64,000 bases of DNA. It comes from Brevundimonas bacteroides DSM 4726 (lineage in GTDB: Bacteria > Pseudomonadota > Alphaproteobacteria > Caulobacterales > Caulobacteraceae). How positions within the stretch are numbered: position 1 is the stretch's first letter; each line of letters opens with the position of its first letter. The translations under genes and the position numbers were made by a program. The stretch is from NCBI RefSeq assembly GCF_000701445.1, contig NZ_JNIX01000004.1, forward strand, positions 1-64,000, read 5' to 3'. Below, piece after piece: positions 1 to 6,899 of the stretch. The notes under the pieces were generated by a model, which saw nothing but the letters and a program-made list of their open reading frames with translations, searched no databases and was not told where the DNA came from.

Positions 1-77
1 CCAGCCTGGTTCGGACCGTCGACCGGCCATCGAGGCCGGACCCGGATGCGACTCGAGGCCGACGGCCTCTCTTCCAG

Positions 78-104
78 AATGTCCGCTCCTGGCTCACAGC
101 TGAC
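78..104. repeat. Dispersed hairpin repeat, copy A
   Basis: The segment contains ATGTCCGCTCCTGGC and then CAGCTGAC; GTCCGCT and AGCTGAC pair with one mismatch. The first 15 bases are identical to copy B at 13875. A second, weaker copy (GTCCGCT, TTGGC, GAGCAT) follows at 114-135. Confidence 0.6.
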
Positions 105-113
105 CTTGGAAAG

Positions 114-135
114 GTCCGCTGTTGGCACTGAGCAT
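114..135. repeat. Dispersed hairpin repeat, partial copy
   Basis: The segment reads GTCCGCT then TTGGCAC then GAGCAT and keeps the spacing of the family, but its right arm is degraded. It lies 10 bp after copy A, as a tandem pair downstream of the sugar operon. Confidence 0.4.
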
Positions 136-173
136 ACAAAAGGCTCGAACTGAGCTCGCCACGTGATGTTGCG

Positions 174-932
174 TCAGCCCACGGCGATCTGCACCGAAAT
201 CATCTGTTCTGCGCCAGGCTCCAGAGCTATCTCCGGTGCTTGGTCGAAGCCGCCGCGATGCGGTTCCAGACACACGGCCGCGCGATCGGCGGGACGGTAA
301 ACCATCCATGGACCGGCAGAGGACTGGAGGCGCACCTCATGCCCGTCGCGCCCGAGCCTCAAGCATCGGCCTTCAGCCAGGACACCCTCGCCCGGCTGTG
401 GGTCCGCCAAGGGTGTAGCGTCCAGAACCAGGGCGTCTCCAGCGGAAACGGCGAGGTAGGGGTGCAGGCCCGAGGCGCAAGGCATGGATGTTTCGTCCAG
501 GTTGCGGGTCCTCAGCGTGATGGCTGCGGTGTTCCCTCTCAGCCGGATGAGCTGCCGGCATTCGAAGCGCCAAGGCCAAACCGCCCGGCTTGCGACGTGG
601 TCGAACCCCAGCACCACAGCCGAGCTGGTCTGGCTGAGCACGCGCCACGGCCTGAGCCAGCCAACACCGTGGGCGACCCCGCCCTGCGCCAGGTTGGGAT
701 CAAGGACGATCGTCGAACCTTGACCGGCCTCGACCAACCCGCCCGGCAGCCGTCCGCAGAAGGGCGTCATGGGGAAGCACCCCAGCCCCTGAGGCGGACC
801 GTGGGGGCCGCCGGGTGCCTCCAGAATGACCTGGCCACTGTGGGTGACGAGGTCGAGGACCGCTCCACCGTTCGAGGGAACAACCCGCAGCCGCAGCCGG
901 GCGTTTTCAAGCGTGACGATGTCCGCGCTCAT
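174..932 (-). CDS. Aldose 1-epimerase (mutarotase) family protein
   Basis: This 252-aa protein is a galactose-mutarotase-like fold enzyme that would interconvert sugar anomers in the cytoplasm; no signal peptide is visible. The family signature is present: a His in [12 protein letters not shown] (about residue 88), the SGLHPYLA block with the second His, and the catalytic Glu in AVCLEPHRG near the C-terminus. It is shorter than classical GalM (about 340 aa), like other small epimerase-family members. It is last in a four-gene leftward operon, and its ATG overlaps the stop of the SDR gene (ATGA). Beside a sugar dehydrogenase, a mutarotase would supply the anomer that is oxidised. The exact sugar cannot be read from the sequence. 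Confidence 0.85.
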   Translation of the reverse strand: MSADIVTLENARLRLRVVPSNGGAVLDLVTHSGQVILEAPGGPHGPPQGLGCFPMTPFCGRLPGGLVEAGQGSTIVLDPNLAQGGVAHGVGWLRPWRVLSQTSSAVVLGFDHVASRAVWPWRFECRQLIRLRGNTAAITLRTRNLDETSMPCASGLHPYLAVSAGDALVLDATPLADPQPGEGVLAEGRCLRLGRDGHEVRLQSSAGPWMVYRPADRAAVCLEPHRGGFDQAPEIALEPGAEQMISVQIAVG

Positions 933-1651
933 CGTCGGGCGATGGAGGCTCCGCCATCGACGCCCCAGATCTGCCCGGTGATCCAGCCGGCGCGTGCGGA
1001 CAGGAGGAAGGCGATCACCTCGGCTACGTCCTCCGGCTCGCCCAGACGACCCAACGGATGGCGAAGAACATTGGCGACACGAGCCGCAGCCGGGTCGGGT
1101 CGTCGGGCGAAGGATTCGCGCAGCATCGGGGTGTCGATCGAAGCGGGCGCGACGGCGTTGACCCGGACGCCGCTGTTCGCGAGCTCCATGGCCAAGGTCT
1201 TCGTCAGGGTTTCCAGGGCCCCCTTGGAGGCCGCGTATGCGGCAAGCCCCGCGGCCCCGAATGCGGCGTTGATCGAGCTGACGAAGACGATGCTTCCGAC
1301 CCCGTGGGCAAGATCGTCGGCGCAGGCCTGGACGAGGCGAACCGCACCGGCGACGTTGACGTCGTAGACGCGCAGAAACGCTTCGGGCGAAGAGTCCAGT
1401 GTCGTCGCGTGCTCCGTCGCTGCGCCGACGTGGGCGAGTGCTCGGACGGATCCCAGTTCTCGGCGGACACGGTCGACCGCGTTCTGCACGTCACTTGACG
1501 AAGACAGATCACACAGGACCGACAGGTCGGCGTCCGACGCGTCTGATAGATCGAGCGAAGCAACCTTGAAGCCGTCGCGCCTGAGCTGGCGGCAGGTGGC
1601 GGCTCCGATGCCCCCGGCGCCGCCGGTAACGATCGCGACGGGGGCCGTCAT
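929..1651 (-). CDS. SDR family dehydrogenase (candidate aldose dehydrogenase)
   Basis: This 240-aa protein is a classical short-chain dehydrogenase. It has the N-terminal TGGAGGIG nucleotide-binding motif, the NVAG block, a Ser in VSSIN and the catalytic YAASK pair, and it ends with the usual GGxxW/VDGG region. It is cytoplasmic. The gene sits between a kinase-like gene and a mutarotase, with 4-nt overlaps on both sides. From that context I infer oxidation of an aldose (for example D-galactose) to its lactone, which the SMP-30 lactonase at 11088 could then open. SDR sequence alone does not fix the substrate; another polyol or sugar-acid dehydrogenase is possible. Confidence 0.85.
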   Translation of the reverse strand: MTAPVAIVTGGAGGIGAATCRQLRRDGFKVASLDLSDASDADLSVLCDLSSSSDVQNAVDRVRRELGSVRALAHVGAATEHATTLDSSPEAFLRVYDVNVAGAVRLVQACADDLAHGVGSIVFVSSINAAFGAAGLAAYAASKGALETLTKTLAMELANSGVRVNAVAPASIDTPMLRESFARRPDPAAARVANVLRHPLGRLGEPEDVAEVIAFLLSARAGWITGQIWGVDGGASIARR

Positions 1652-2583
1652 CGCACGAGCTCCGCATCCGGGGCGTCGACCAACCCGGCGGCGGAGGCGA
1701 CGCGGACGAATCCGGCGGCGGCGAGGGCGTCCGGATCCTCGATCCGGGCGATGGCCCCGGTGGCCTCGAGACCGGCGCGATAGAGCTCAGCGGTCTCGGG
1801 GCGTCCCGCGATGACGATCTCCTCGCTCAGAACCTCGTCGGGGAGGTCGGCGAGATCAGCGCCGATCAGCAAACCCCAGGCGCGGTCGCCGGCCTGTGCG
1901 GCGTCGATCTCGCCGGCCACGACCGCTCCGCGCAGCTCGAAGGCCGTCCGGGTCAGGGGGGAGCGAGCGAGGCCGATCTGCAGACCGGTCAGGAAGTCAC
2001 TGGAGGTTCGGCCCTTTTCCGGCCAGCCTTTTCCGACGATGCTGTACGTCGCCAGGAGGTGATGCAGCTCCACCGTCATGGCCGTATGGAAGCGCTCGAT
2101 CCGCCCCTCACGCAACCGCAGCCATTTCCCATGCCGGCCGGGAACGCTCAGCAGGGTCGCGCGCGGTATCTGCCCCGCCAGACCGAAAGCCTGGATCTCT
2201 TCGCCGCGCAGGATGTCGGGCGCGCCGTAGGGCGAGATGCAGGACAGGCCGGGGCTGAGGAAGACGGGGCGTCGCCCCAGCGAAGCTCGCTGAAGGTCTG
2301 CCGCAAGCGAGGTCGGATCGATGGGGCAGTGGCCCCTCGACCAACTGCCGGCAGGTTCGAAAAGACCGACGCCCATTCCGGCGATCAGGACTGGGACCGA
2401 GCCCTTGTCGAACTGCGACAGGCGCGCGTGGAGGGACCCGAGGGCAGGCTCTGACCGGGCGAGATCAAGGTCTTCGATCCAGTGGGTGTGCTTCAGAACG
2501 CGACCATCGATTGCAAAGCCGAGGGCTGAACCCTGGGAGAGGCCTAGTTGGACGCCGATGTATGCCAGGTCCGCGCCGCTCAC
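1648..2583 (-). CDS. Divergent 2-keto-3-deoxygalactonokinase-like protein
   Basis: This 311-aa protein aligns by eye over its whole length with the DgoK family but has lost key residues. The phosphate-1 loop IGLDWG seen in the second DgoK (from 9551) is IGVQLG here (residues 9-14), so the conserved Asp is Gln and the Trp is Leu. The GTHSKWV block is GRHGKWL. The C-terminal [12 protein letters not shown] block, which matches GLLIGDEIRQGL in the other copy, is kept. The GTG start at 2583 overlaps the MFS stop (GTGA) and gives the normal family length; the open frame further upstream is a shadow of the MFS gene. It may be a kinase with changed chemistry or a non-catalytic sensor or regulatory paralogue. 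Confidence 0.75.
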   Translation of the reverse strand: MSGADLAYIGVQLGLSQGSALGFAIDGRVLKHTHWIEDLDLARSEPALGSLHARLSQFDKGSVPVLIAGMGVGLFEPAGSWSRGHCPIDPTSLAADLQRASLGRRPVFLSPGLSCISPYGAPDILRGEEIQAFGLAGQIPRATLLSVPGRHGKWLRLREGRIERFHTAMTVELHHLLATYSIVGKGWPEKGRTSSDFLTGLQIGLARSPLTRTAFELRGAVVAGEIDAAQAGDRAWGLLIGADLADLPDEVLSEEIVIAGRPETAELYRAGLEATGAIARIEDPDALAAAGFVRVASAAGLVDAPDAELVR

Positions 2584-3827
2584 GCGGGCGCTCCGCGACG
2601 GAGCGGCAGCACGGCGGTCGCGGCCAGCAGCAGCCCGAGGGGATAAAGCACCGCCATGAGGATGAAGATCAGCGACCAATCGGCGGTGGTGACAAGCTGG
2701 CCGACGATCGGGGTCGACAGCATGCCGCCGAGTCCGCTGCCGGCCGCGACCAGACCAAAGGCGGTGCCGACCCGCTCGCGCGGTTGCTGATCGACGACGA
2801 GAGAGGTCAGATTGACCTGCCAGACGAGATGGCAGAAGGCCACGACGCCCGCCAGCGCCAGGGTCAGGCCGGTGGCGGGGCTCAAGGCGATCAGCCCGCC
2901 CACTGGCGCGATCAGGGCGGCGGCGGCCATCATGGCCACCCGGCTGCGCGCCGGGTCCCAACCTCGCTTGACCAGGGCACCCGAGGCGACCCCGCCGCTC
3001 AGGCTGCCTGCGTCGGCGGCGAGATAGACGATCCAGGCCAGCGACGCGACCTGCAGAAGGCTGAGGCCGCGCTCCTCGCCCAGATATTTGGGGAACCAGA
3101 ACAGGTAGAAGTACCAGACCGGGTCGGTCACGAACCGGGCGCCGACCAGGGCCCAGACCCGGCGATCCGCGATCACGGATTTCCAGACGCCGACCTCGCT
3201 GACCTTGGCCGCAGGAGCCGCGAAGGTCGGTTGGCCGCGATAGATCGCGAGCCAGGCGATGAGCCAGATGGCGCCCAGCGCCCCGACGGCGACGAAGGCG
3301 GTGCGCCACCCGTAACTGAGCGCCAGCCAGCCGATCAGGGGTGGCGCGATCGTCGCCCCCACCATGGCCCCGGCGGTATAGACGCCGACGCCGAAGGCCC
3401 GCTCCTTGGGTGGAAACCACTCCGACACCGTCTTGGGCGCGGCGGTGTAGTTGCCGGCTTCTCCCAGCCCCAGGGCGAATCGCGAGGCCCACAGATGCCC
3501 GGCCGACTGCACCAGGCCCGAGGCAATGCTGGCGATCGACCACCACCCGACGAAGAGCGCCAGGCTGATCTTCGACCCCAGCCTATCGGTGACCCGGCCG
3601 ACGACGAAGTAGGCCAGGGTATAGGCGATCAGGAAGGCCTGGACGACGCCGGCATACTCCAGATCGTCCATGTCCAGGTCGGCCTGCACCGTGGTGGCCA
3701 GGAGCGACAGGGTCTGGCGGTCCAGGTAGTTCAGGACGGTCGAGAAGAAGAGCAGGGCGAGGATGGCCCAGCGCAGGCGGTTCAAGGGCGTCGTCTCGGG
3801 GGGTGCGGTCTCGACTTGTGCCGACAT
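2580..3827 (-). CDS. MFS transporter, ACS/hexuronate-type
   Basis: This 415-aa inner-membrane protein belongs to the anion:cation symporter branch of the major facilitator superfamily, whose members take up hexuronates and aldonates with protons. It has about 12 hydrophobic segments, an N-terminal LNYLDRQTLS block typical of the branch, the loop motif GRVTDRLGSK and FALGLGEAGNYTAAPK in TM4-5. It is first in the leftward operon and divergent from the DHDPS-family gene. The chosen start (MSAQVETAPP) gives the usual short cytoplasmic N-terminus. The likely substrate is a sugar acid fed into the neighbouring 2-keto-3-deoxy pathway; that is inferred from context. Confidence 0.88.
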   Translation of the reverse strand: MSAQVETAPPETTPLNRLRWAILALLFFSTVLNYLDRQTLSLLATTVQADLDMDDLEYAGVVQAFLIAYTLAYFVVGRVTDRLGSKISLALFVGWWSIASIASGLVQSAGHLWASRFALGLGEAGNYTAAPKTVSEWFPPKERAFGVGVYTAGAMVGATIAPPLIGWLALSYGWRTAFVAVGALGAIWLIAWLAIYRGQPTFAAPAAKVSEVGVWKSVIADRRVWALVGARFVTDPVWYFYLFWFPKYLGEERGLSLLQVASLAWIVYLAADAGSLSGGVASGALVKRGWDPARSRVAMMAAAALIAPVGGLIALSPATGLTLALAGVVAFCHLVWQVNLTSLVVDQQPRERVGTAFGLVAAGSGLGGMLSTPIVGQLVTTADWSLIFILMAVLYPLGLLLAATAVLPLRRGAPA

Positions 3828-3896
3828 TAGCAACGCCTGTAAGCTGGCCGTCGATCGCGCAGGCTTCTGCGGACCGATTTCATTCTCTCTCTGACC

Positions 3897-3928
3897 TTGA
3901 CAGACCCGCAGCGAGACGCAAGCATTAT
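3897..3928 (+). promoter_or_regulatory. Candidate promoter of the aldolase/dehydratase genes
   Basis: TTGACA at 3897-3902 matches the -35 consensus, and CATTAT at 3923-3928 is a possible -10. The 20-bp spacing is long. The start point would fall inside the dyad at 3926-3944, which is a usual position for a repressor site. Confidence 0.4.
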
Positions 3929-3944
3929 TGCTACAGTAGCACCA
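3926..3944. promoter_or_regulatory. Putative IclR operator, site 1
   Basis: A dyad is centred on the 13-bp perfect palindrome TGCTACAGTAGCA (3929-3941). Read on the minus strand it fits TGNNGC-N7-GCAAYA, shared with sites at 6824 and 11872. It lies in the divergent promoter between the MFS and aldolase operons, so one protein here could control both. Confidence 0.5.
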
Positions 3945-3956
3945 AGAGCTCGCGTC

Positions 3957-4871
3957 ATGTCTTCTGCCCTCGGCGGCGTCTATCCCGTCCTGCCCGCCCT
4001 TTACGACGCCGACGGTGGCACCGACGGCCCCGGGCTCCAAGTCGTCGTGGACCGCCTGGCCGGCGCGGGCGTGGACGGCGTGGTGTTTCCGGGTCTCGCC
4101 AGCGAATACGACCACCTTACGCTGGAGGAGCGGGTCGAGCTGATCGCCCAGGTCGGCGCGGCCACCCGCGGACGTCTGACCTTCATCGTTGGAGCCTCCG
4201 GGGCGTCGGACGCGGAAAGCGAAGCGCTCGCGGTCGCCGGCGCCCAGGCGGGCGCGGTCGCGGCGATGATCATGACGCCGCATCGCCTCGGCGCCGACGT
4301 CGATGCGCTCATCGCCTTCTACCGCCGGATCCGGGAGGTCAGCGGCTTGGCCTCGCTGATCCAGAACGCGCCGGCCCCCATGGGGCTGGGCCTGGGCGTC
4401 GACGCCATCGCGGCGGTGATCGAGGGTGTCGGGGGCGTCGTCTACGTCAAGGAAGAGACCCAGCCGTGCGGCCAGAGGATCAGCCAGATCCTGAGGCGCG
4501 CGCCGGGCGTCGCCGGGGTCTTCGGCGGCGCGGGCGGCCGCTACATCATCGACGAGCTGACACGGGGCGCGGTCGGCACCATGCCAGCCTGCGAACTGGC
4601 GGAGACCCATGTGGCCCTGATGGCGGCCCACCGCGCGGGCGATGACGCTCTGGCCCGCACGCTCTATGAGCGTATGCTGCCCATCCTGATGATGCAGGCC
4701 GTGTTCCGCTGGCGACTGACCAAGGCCGTTCTCGTCGAGCGCGGCTGGATCGACAATGCGCTGACACGGTCCCCGGGAGCTGAGCTGGACGACCATGACC
4801 ATGCCGAAATGCGCCGTTGGCTGGAGCGGGTTTCCGATCTCCTGGTACCCTTGAGGGTGGCGGCCGCGTGA
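3957..4871 (+). CDS. Dihydrodipicolinate synthase/N-acetylneuraminate lyase family aldolase
   Basis: This 304-aa protein is a class I (Schiff-base) TIM-barrel aldolase or dehydratase. The catalytic Lys is in YVKEE (Lys165). The substrate loop GLASEYDHLTLEER stands where family members have a GTTGE-type loop, so the carboxylate-binding loop is divergent. Members act on 2-keto-3-deoxy sugar acids, pyruvate adducts and 4-hydroxy-2-oxo acids. Here it is translationally coupled (GTGA) to an enolase-superfamily dehydratase, so it may cleave or dehydrate that enzyme's 2-keto-3-deoxy product. The ATG at 3957 is preferred over an upstream TTG at 3897 because the longer N-terminus would run through the promoter and operator. 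Confidence 0.8.
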   Translation: MSSALGGVYPVLPALYDADGGTDGPGLQVVVDRLAGAGVDGVVFPGLASEYDHLTLEERVELIAQVGAATRGRLTFIVGASGASDAESEALAVAGAQAGAVAAMIMTPHRLGADVDALIAFYRRIREVSGLASLIQNAPAPMGLGLGVDAIAAVIEGVGGVVYVKEETQPCGQRISQILRRAPGVAGVFGGAGGRYIIDELTRGAVGTMPACELAETHVALMAAHRAGDDALARTLYERMLPILMMQAVFRWRLTKAVLVERGWIDNALTRSPGAELDDHDHAEMRRWLERVSDLLVPLRVAAA

Positions 4872-6046
4872 GCAAGCCGTCCGATCCGGTCGTCGCGGTC
4901 GAGACCTTCCTGTGGTCGAGCCCACGGGCCGAGGCCTATTTGGGTCCGCCGGGACCCCGAGACCGCGTCGATCCACGCGGTTACGTCGTCCGCGCCGGCA
5001 ATCGCACCATCTATCCGCTGGACGATCGCTCGCTGCTGGTCCGGGTCACGACGCGATCCGGTCTGGTCGGCTGGGGCGAGACCTATGGTCTGGTCGCGGC
5101 CGGAGCCACGGCCGAGCTGATCCGCGAGCTGGCCGCGCCCGGTGTGATCGGCCGCTGCCCTCATGAAGCGGAAACGCTGTGGGAGGAGCTCTACGACCTG
5201 ATGCGGGTGCGAGGTTATGTCGGCGGGTTCTGGCTGGACGCCCTGGCGGCGATCGACATCGCTCTGTGGGATCTACGAGGAAAGATGACTAGCCTGGCGC
5301 TGCATCAGCTGCTGGGCGGGGCGCGGCGGCGAGAGGTTCCGACCTACGCCTCGGGCCTGCCGCGATCGACGCTGGACGAGCGCGTCGCCCTGGCCAGGGA
5401 TCTGGCCGCCAAGGGAGCGAAGGGCGTGAAGTTCGCCGGCGTCGTCAGTCCCGACGCCATCGAGGTCGAGGCGCGCGCGCTGCGGGAGGCGCTCGGCCCG
5501 AACGTCGGCCTGATGGTCGATCTGCACTGGATGTTCGATCGCGGCTCCGCCAGCGCGCTCGCGCAGCGGCTTGAGCCTCTCGGTCTGGCCTTCATAGAGG
5601 CGCCCTGCGCCACGGAGGACATCGAGGGATGGGCCTGGGTCGGACGGCAGACCTCCATCCCCGTCGCCGGCGGCGAGGAATGGCGCACGGTGCATGACGC
5701 CGCCCCGCGACTCCGGGCCGGATCGGTCTCGATCGTTCAGCCGGAGATGGGCCACACCGGGGTGACGCAGTTCGTGCGCATCGCGCGCCTGGCCGAGGCC
5801 TGGCATCTGCCGGTCATCCCCCACGCCACGATCGGATCGGGCGTCTTTCTGACCGCGAGCCTTCAGGTCTCGACGTCCCTGGCCAATGTCACGGGCCATG
5901 AGCACCAGCATTCGGTGCAGGAGGGTCGCGGCACGTTGTGGCGCGGCGCGTGCGAGCACGACGGGGCCGCCTTCCGGATCGGCGAAGGACCAGGCCTCGG
6001 TCTCGAGCCGACCGAGGCGCTGCTCGCCACCCTCGTTCCGATCTAG
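4868..6046 (+). CDS. Mandelate racemase/enolase superfamily sugar-acid dehydratase (DgoD-like)
   Basis: This 392-aa cytoplasmic enzyme is a Mg2+-dependent acid-sugar dehydratase. It has an N-terminal capping domain and a barrel. The metal ligands are visible with the right spacing: Asp218 in VDLHW, Glu244 in IEAPC and Glu270 in GGEEW. His220 forms the DxH signature of galactonate/gluconate-type dehydratases, and His319 (PHATIGSG) is the likely second general acid/base. The reaction would be aldonate to 2-keto-3-deoxyaldonate plus water. The GTG start overlaps the stop of the aldolase gene. D-galactonate is the simplest substrate given dgoK and dgoA downstream, but a related aldonate or aldarate is possible. 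Confidence 0.85.
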   Translation: MSKPSDPVVAVETFLWSSPRAEAYLGPPGPRDRVDPRGYVVRAGNRTIYPLDDRSLLVRVTTRSGLVGWGETYGLVAAGATAELIRELAAPGVIGRCPHEAETLWEELYDLMRVRGYVGGFWLDALAAIDIALWDLRGKMTSLALHQLLGGARRREVPTYASGLPRSTLDERVALARDLAAKGAKGVKFAGVVSPDAIEVEARALREALGPNVGLMVDLHWMFDRGSASALAQRLEPLGLAFIEAPCATEDIEGWAWVGRQTSIPVAGGEEWRTVHDAAPRLRAGSVSIVQPEMGHTGVTQFVRIARLAEAWHLPVIPHATIGSGVFLTASLQVSTSLANVTGHEHQHSVQEGRGTLWRGACEHDGAAFRIGEGPGLGLEPTEALLATLVPI

Positions 6047-6077
6047 ACAAGTCTCGTCCTCTGGCCGACCAAGGCCC

Positions 6078-6821
6078 ATGCGCACACGCCCGAACGCCCA
6101 GCCGAACCAGAGCCTGATCGACGGCATCGCCACGCTTCAGGCCCTGGCGACCTCGCCCGAACCCATCGGCTGCCGCGAACTGGCCCGACGGCTGGGGTTC
6201 GAGCCGACGCGGGTCAACCGGCTCCTAAAGACCCTGGCCTACCTCGGCATCGCCAGGCAAACGGCGAACCGGAAGTACACGAGCGGTCCGGGAATGCATG
6301 TCCTCGCGGCTCAGGCCCTGTTCGCCTCGGGCCTCGTGCGCCGCGCCCTGCCGGTTCTGGAGGGGTTGCGCCGGTTCGGGCACACCGTGGCGCTGGGCGT
6401 CCTGTGGCGCGACAGCGTGAGCTATCTCTACCACGCGCCGCCCGGCGTCTCGACGTCGGACGCGCTCGGCCGGATCGGCCTTTACCCGGCCTCGACCGGC
6501 GGGATCGGCATGGCCCTGCTGGCGGAGCTGGACGACGCCCAGGTGCGCGATCTCTATCCCGGCGACGAGCCACCCGGGTTCGCATCGGTCAAAGCGTTGC
6601 TCTCAGCGCTACAAACAGTTCGGGAGCAGGGCTACGCCCGCGTGCGGATCGGAGGACAGGGGGATCAGCACACCGTGGCCCTGCCCGTCGGGGCGCCAAG
6701 CCACAGCGCCATTGGGGTTTATGGCTGGATTCCGCAGGAATCGGAGGCCGCGATTGTGGCGGCCCTGCGCCAAGCGGCCGAGGAAATCGAGCACCTGGAC
6801 GGCGCCAAACCGACGGGTTGA
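6078..6821 (+). CDS. IclR family transcriptional regulator
   Basis: This 247-aa regulator has an N-terminal winged helix-turn-helix (about residues 10-65, with IGCRELARRLGFEPTRVNRL as recognition region) and a C-terminal IclR effector domain (about 75-245). IclR proteins sense small organic acids or sugar acids and usually repress neighbouring catabolic operons. The ATG at 6078 starts 31 nt after the dehydratase gene, and a divergent-type receptor promoter follows directly. It is the only regulator inside the sugar-acid locus, so I infer that it controls it, perhaps through the shared dyads at 3926, 6824 and 11872. Confidence 0.9.
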   Translation: MRTRPNAQPNQSLIDGIATLQALATSPEPIGCRELARRLGFEPTRVNRLLKTLAYLGIARQTANRKYTSGPGMHVLAAQALFASGLVRRALPVLEGLRRFGHTVALGVLWRDSVSYLYHAPPGVSTSDALGRIGLYPASTGGIGMALLAELDDAQVRDLYPGDEPPGFASVKALLSALQTVREQGYARVRIGGQGDQHTVALPVGAPSHSAIGVYGWIPQESEAAIVAALRQAAEEIEHLDGAKPTG

Positions 6822-6823
6822 CG

Positions 6824-6842
6824 TGTAGCTATTTTCGCAACA
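6824..6842 (+). promoter_or_regulatory. Putative IclR operator / -10 region, site 2
   Basis: TGTAGC-N7-GCAACA, with 5 of 6 arm bases paired, lies 57 bp before the TonB receptor start. The core GCTAT at 6828-6832 resembles the Caulobacter -10 (GCTANAWC), so the site may be a promoter whose start point is overlapped by an operator. It shares GCTAT-NNNC-GCAACAT with site 3 at 11872. Confidence 0.5.
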
Positions 6843-6899
6843 TTCTCTCTTCAAGGCCGAAGGGCATGGACCCTCGCGCCACCACGGGGAGGACTGACT

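Larger units (their letters stand above)
1..173. other. Non-coding left edge with hairpins
   Basis: I see no gene here. Positions 55-69 form a small hairpin (GAGGCC-GAC-GGCCTC) followed by TCTT. Two copies of a dispersed hairpin repeat start at 78 and 114. The stretch lies downstream of the leftward operon ending at 174, so it may act in 3'-end formation, but the U-run is poor. Confidence 0.5.

Noticed and set aside
2511-3830. 439-aa plus-strand frame
   Set aside because: It is antisense to the MFS transporter; its composition (Gly/Arg/Asp/Gln) is typical of a shadow frame.
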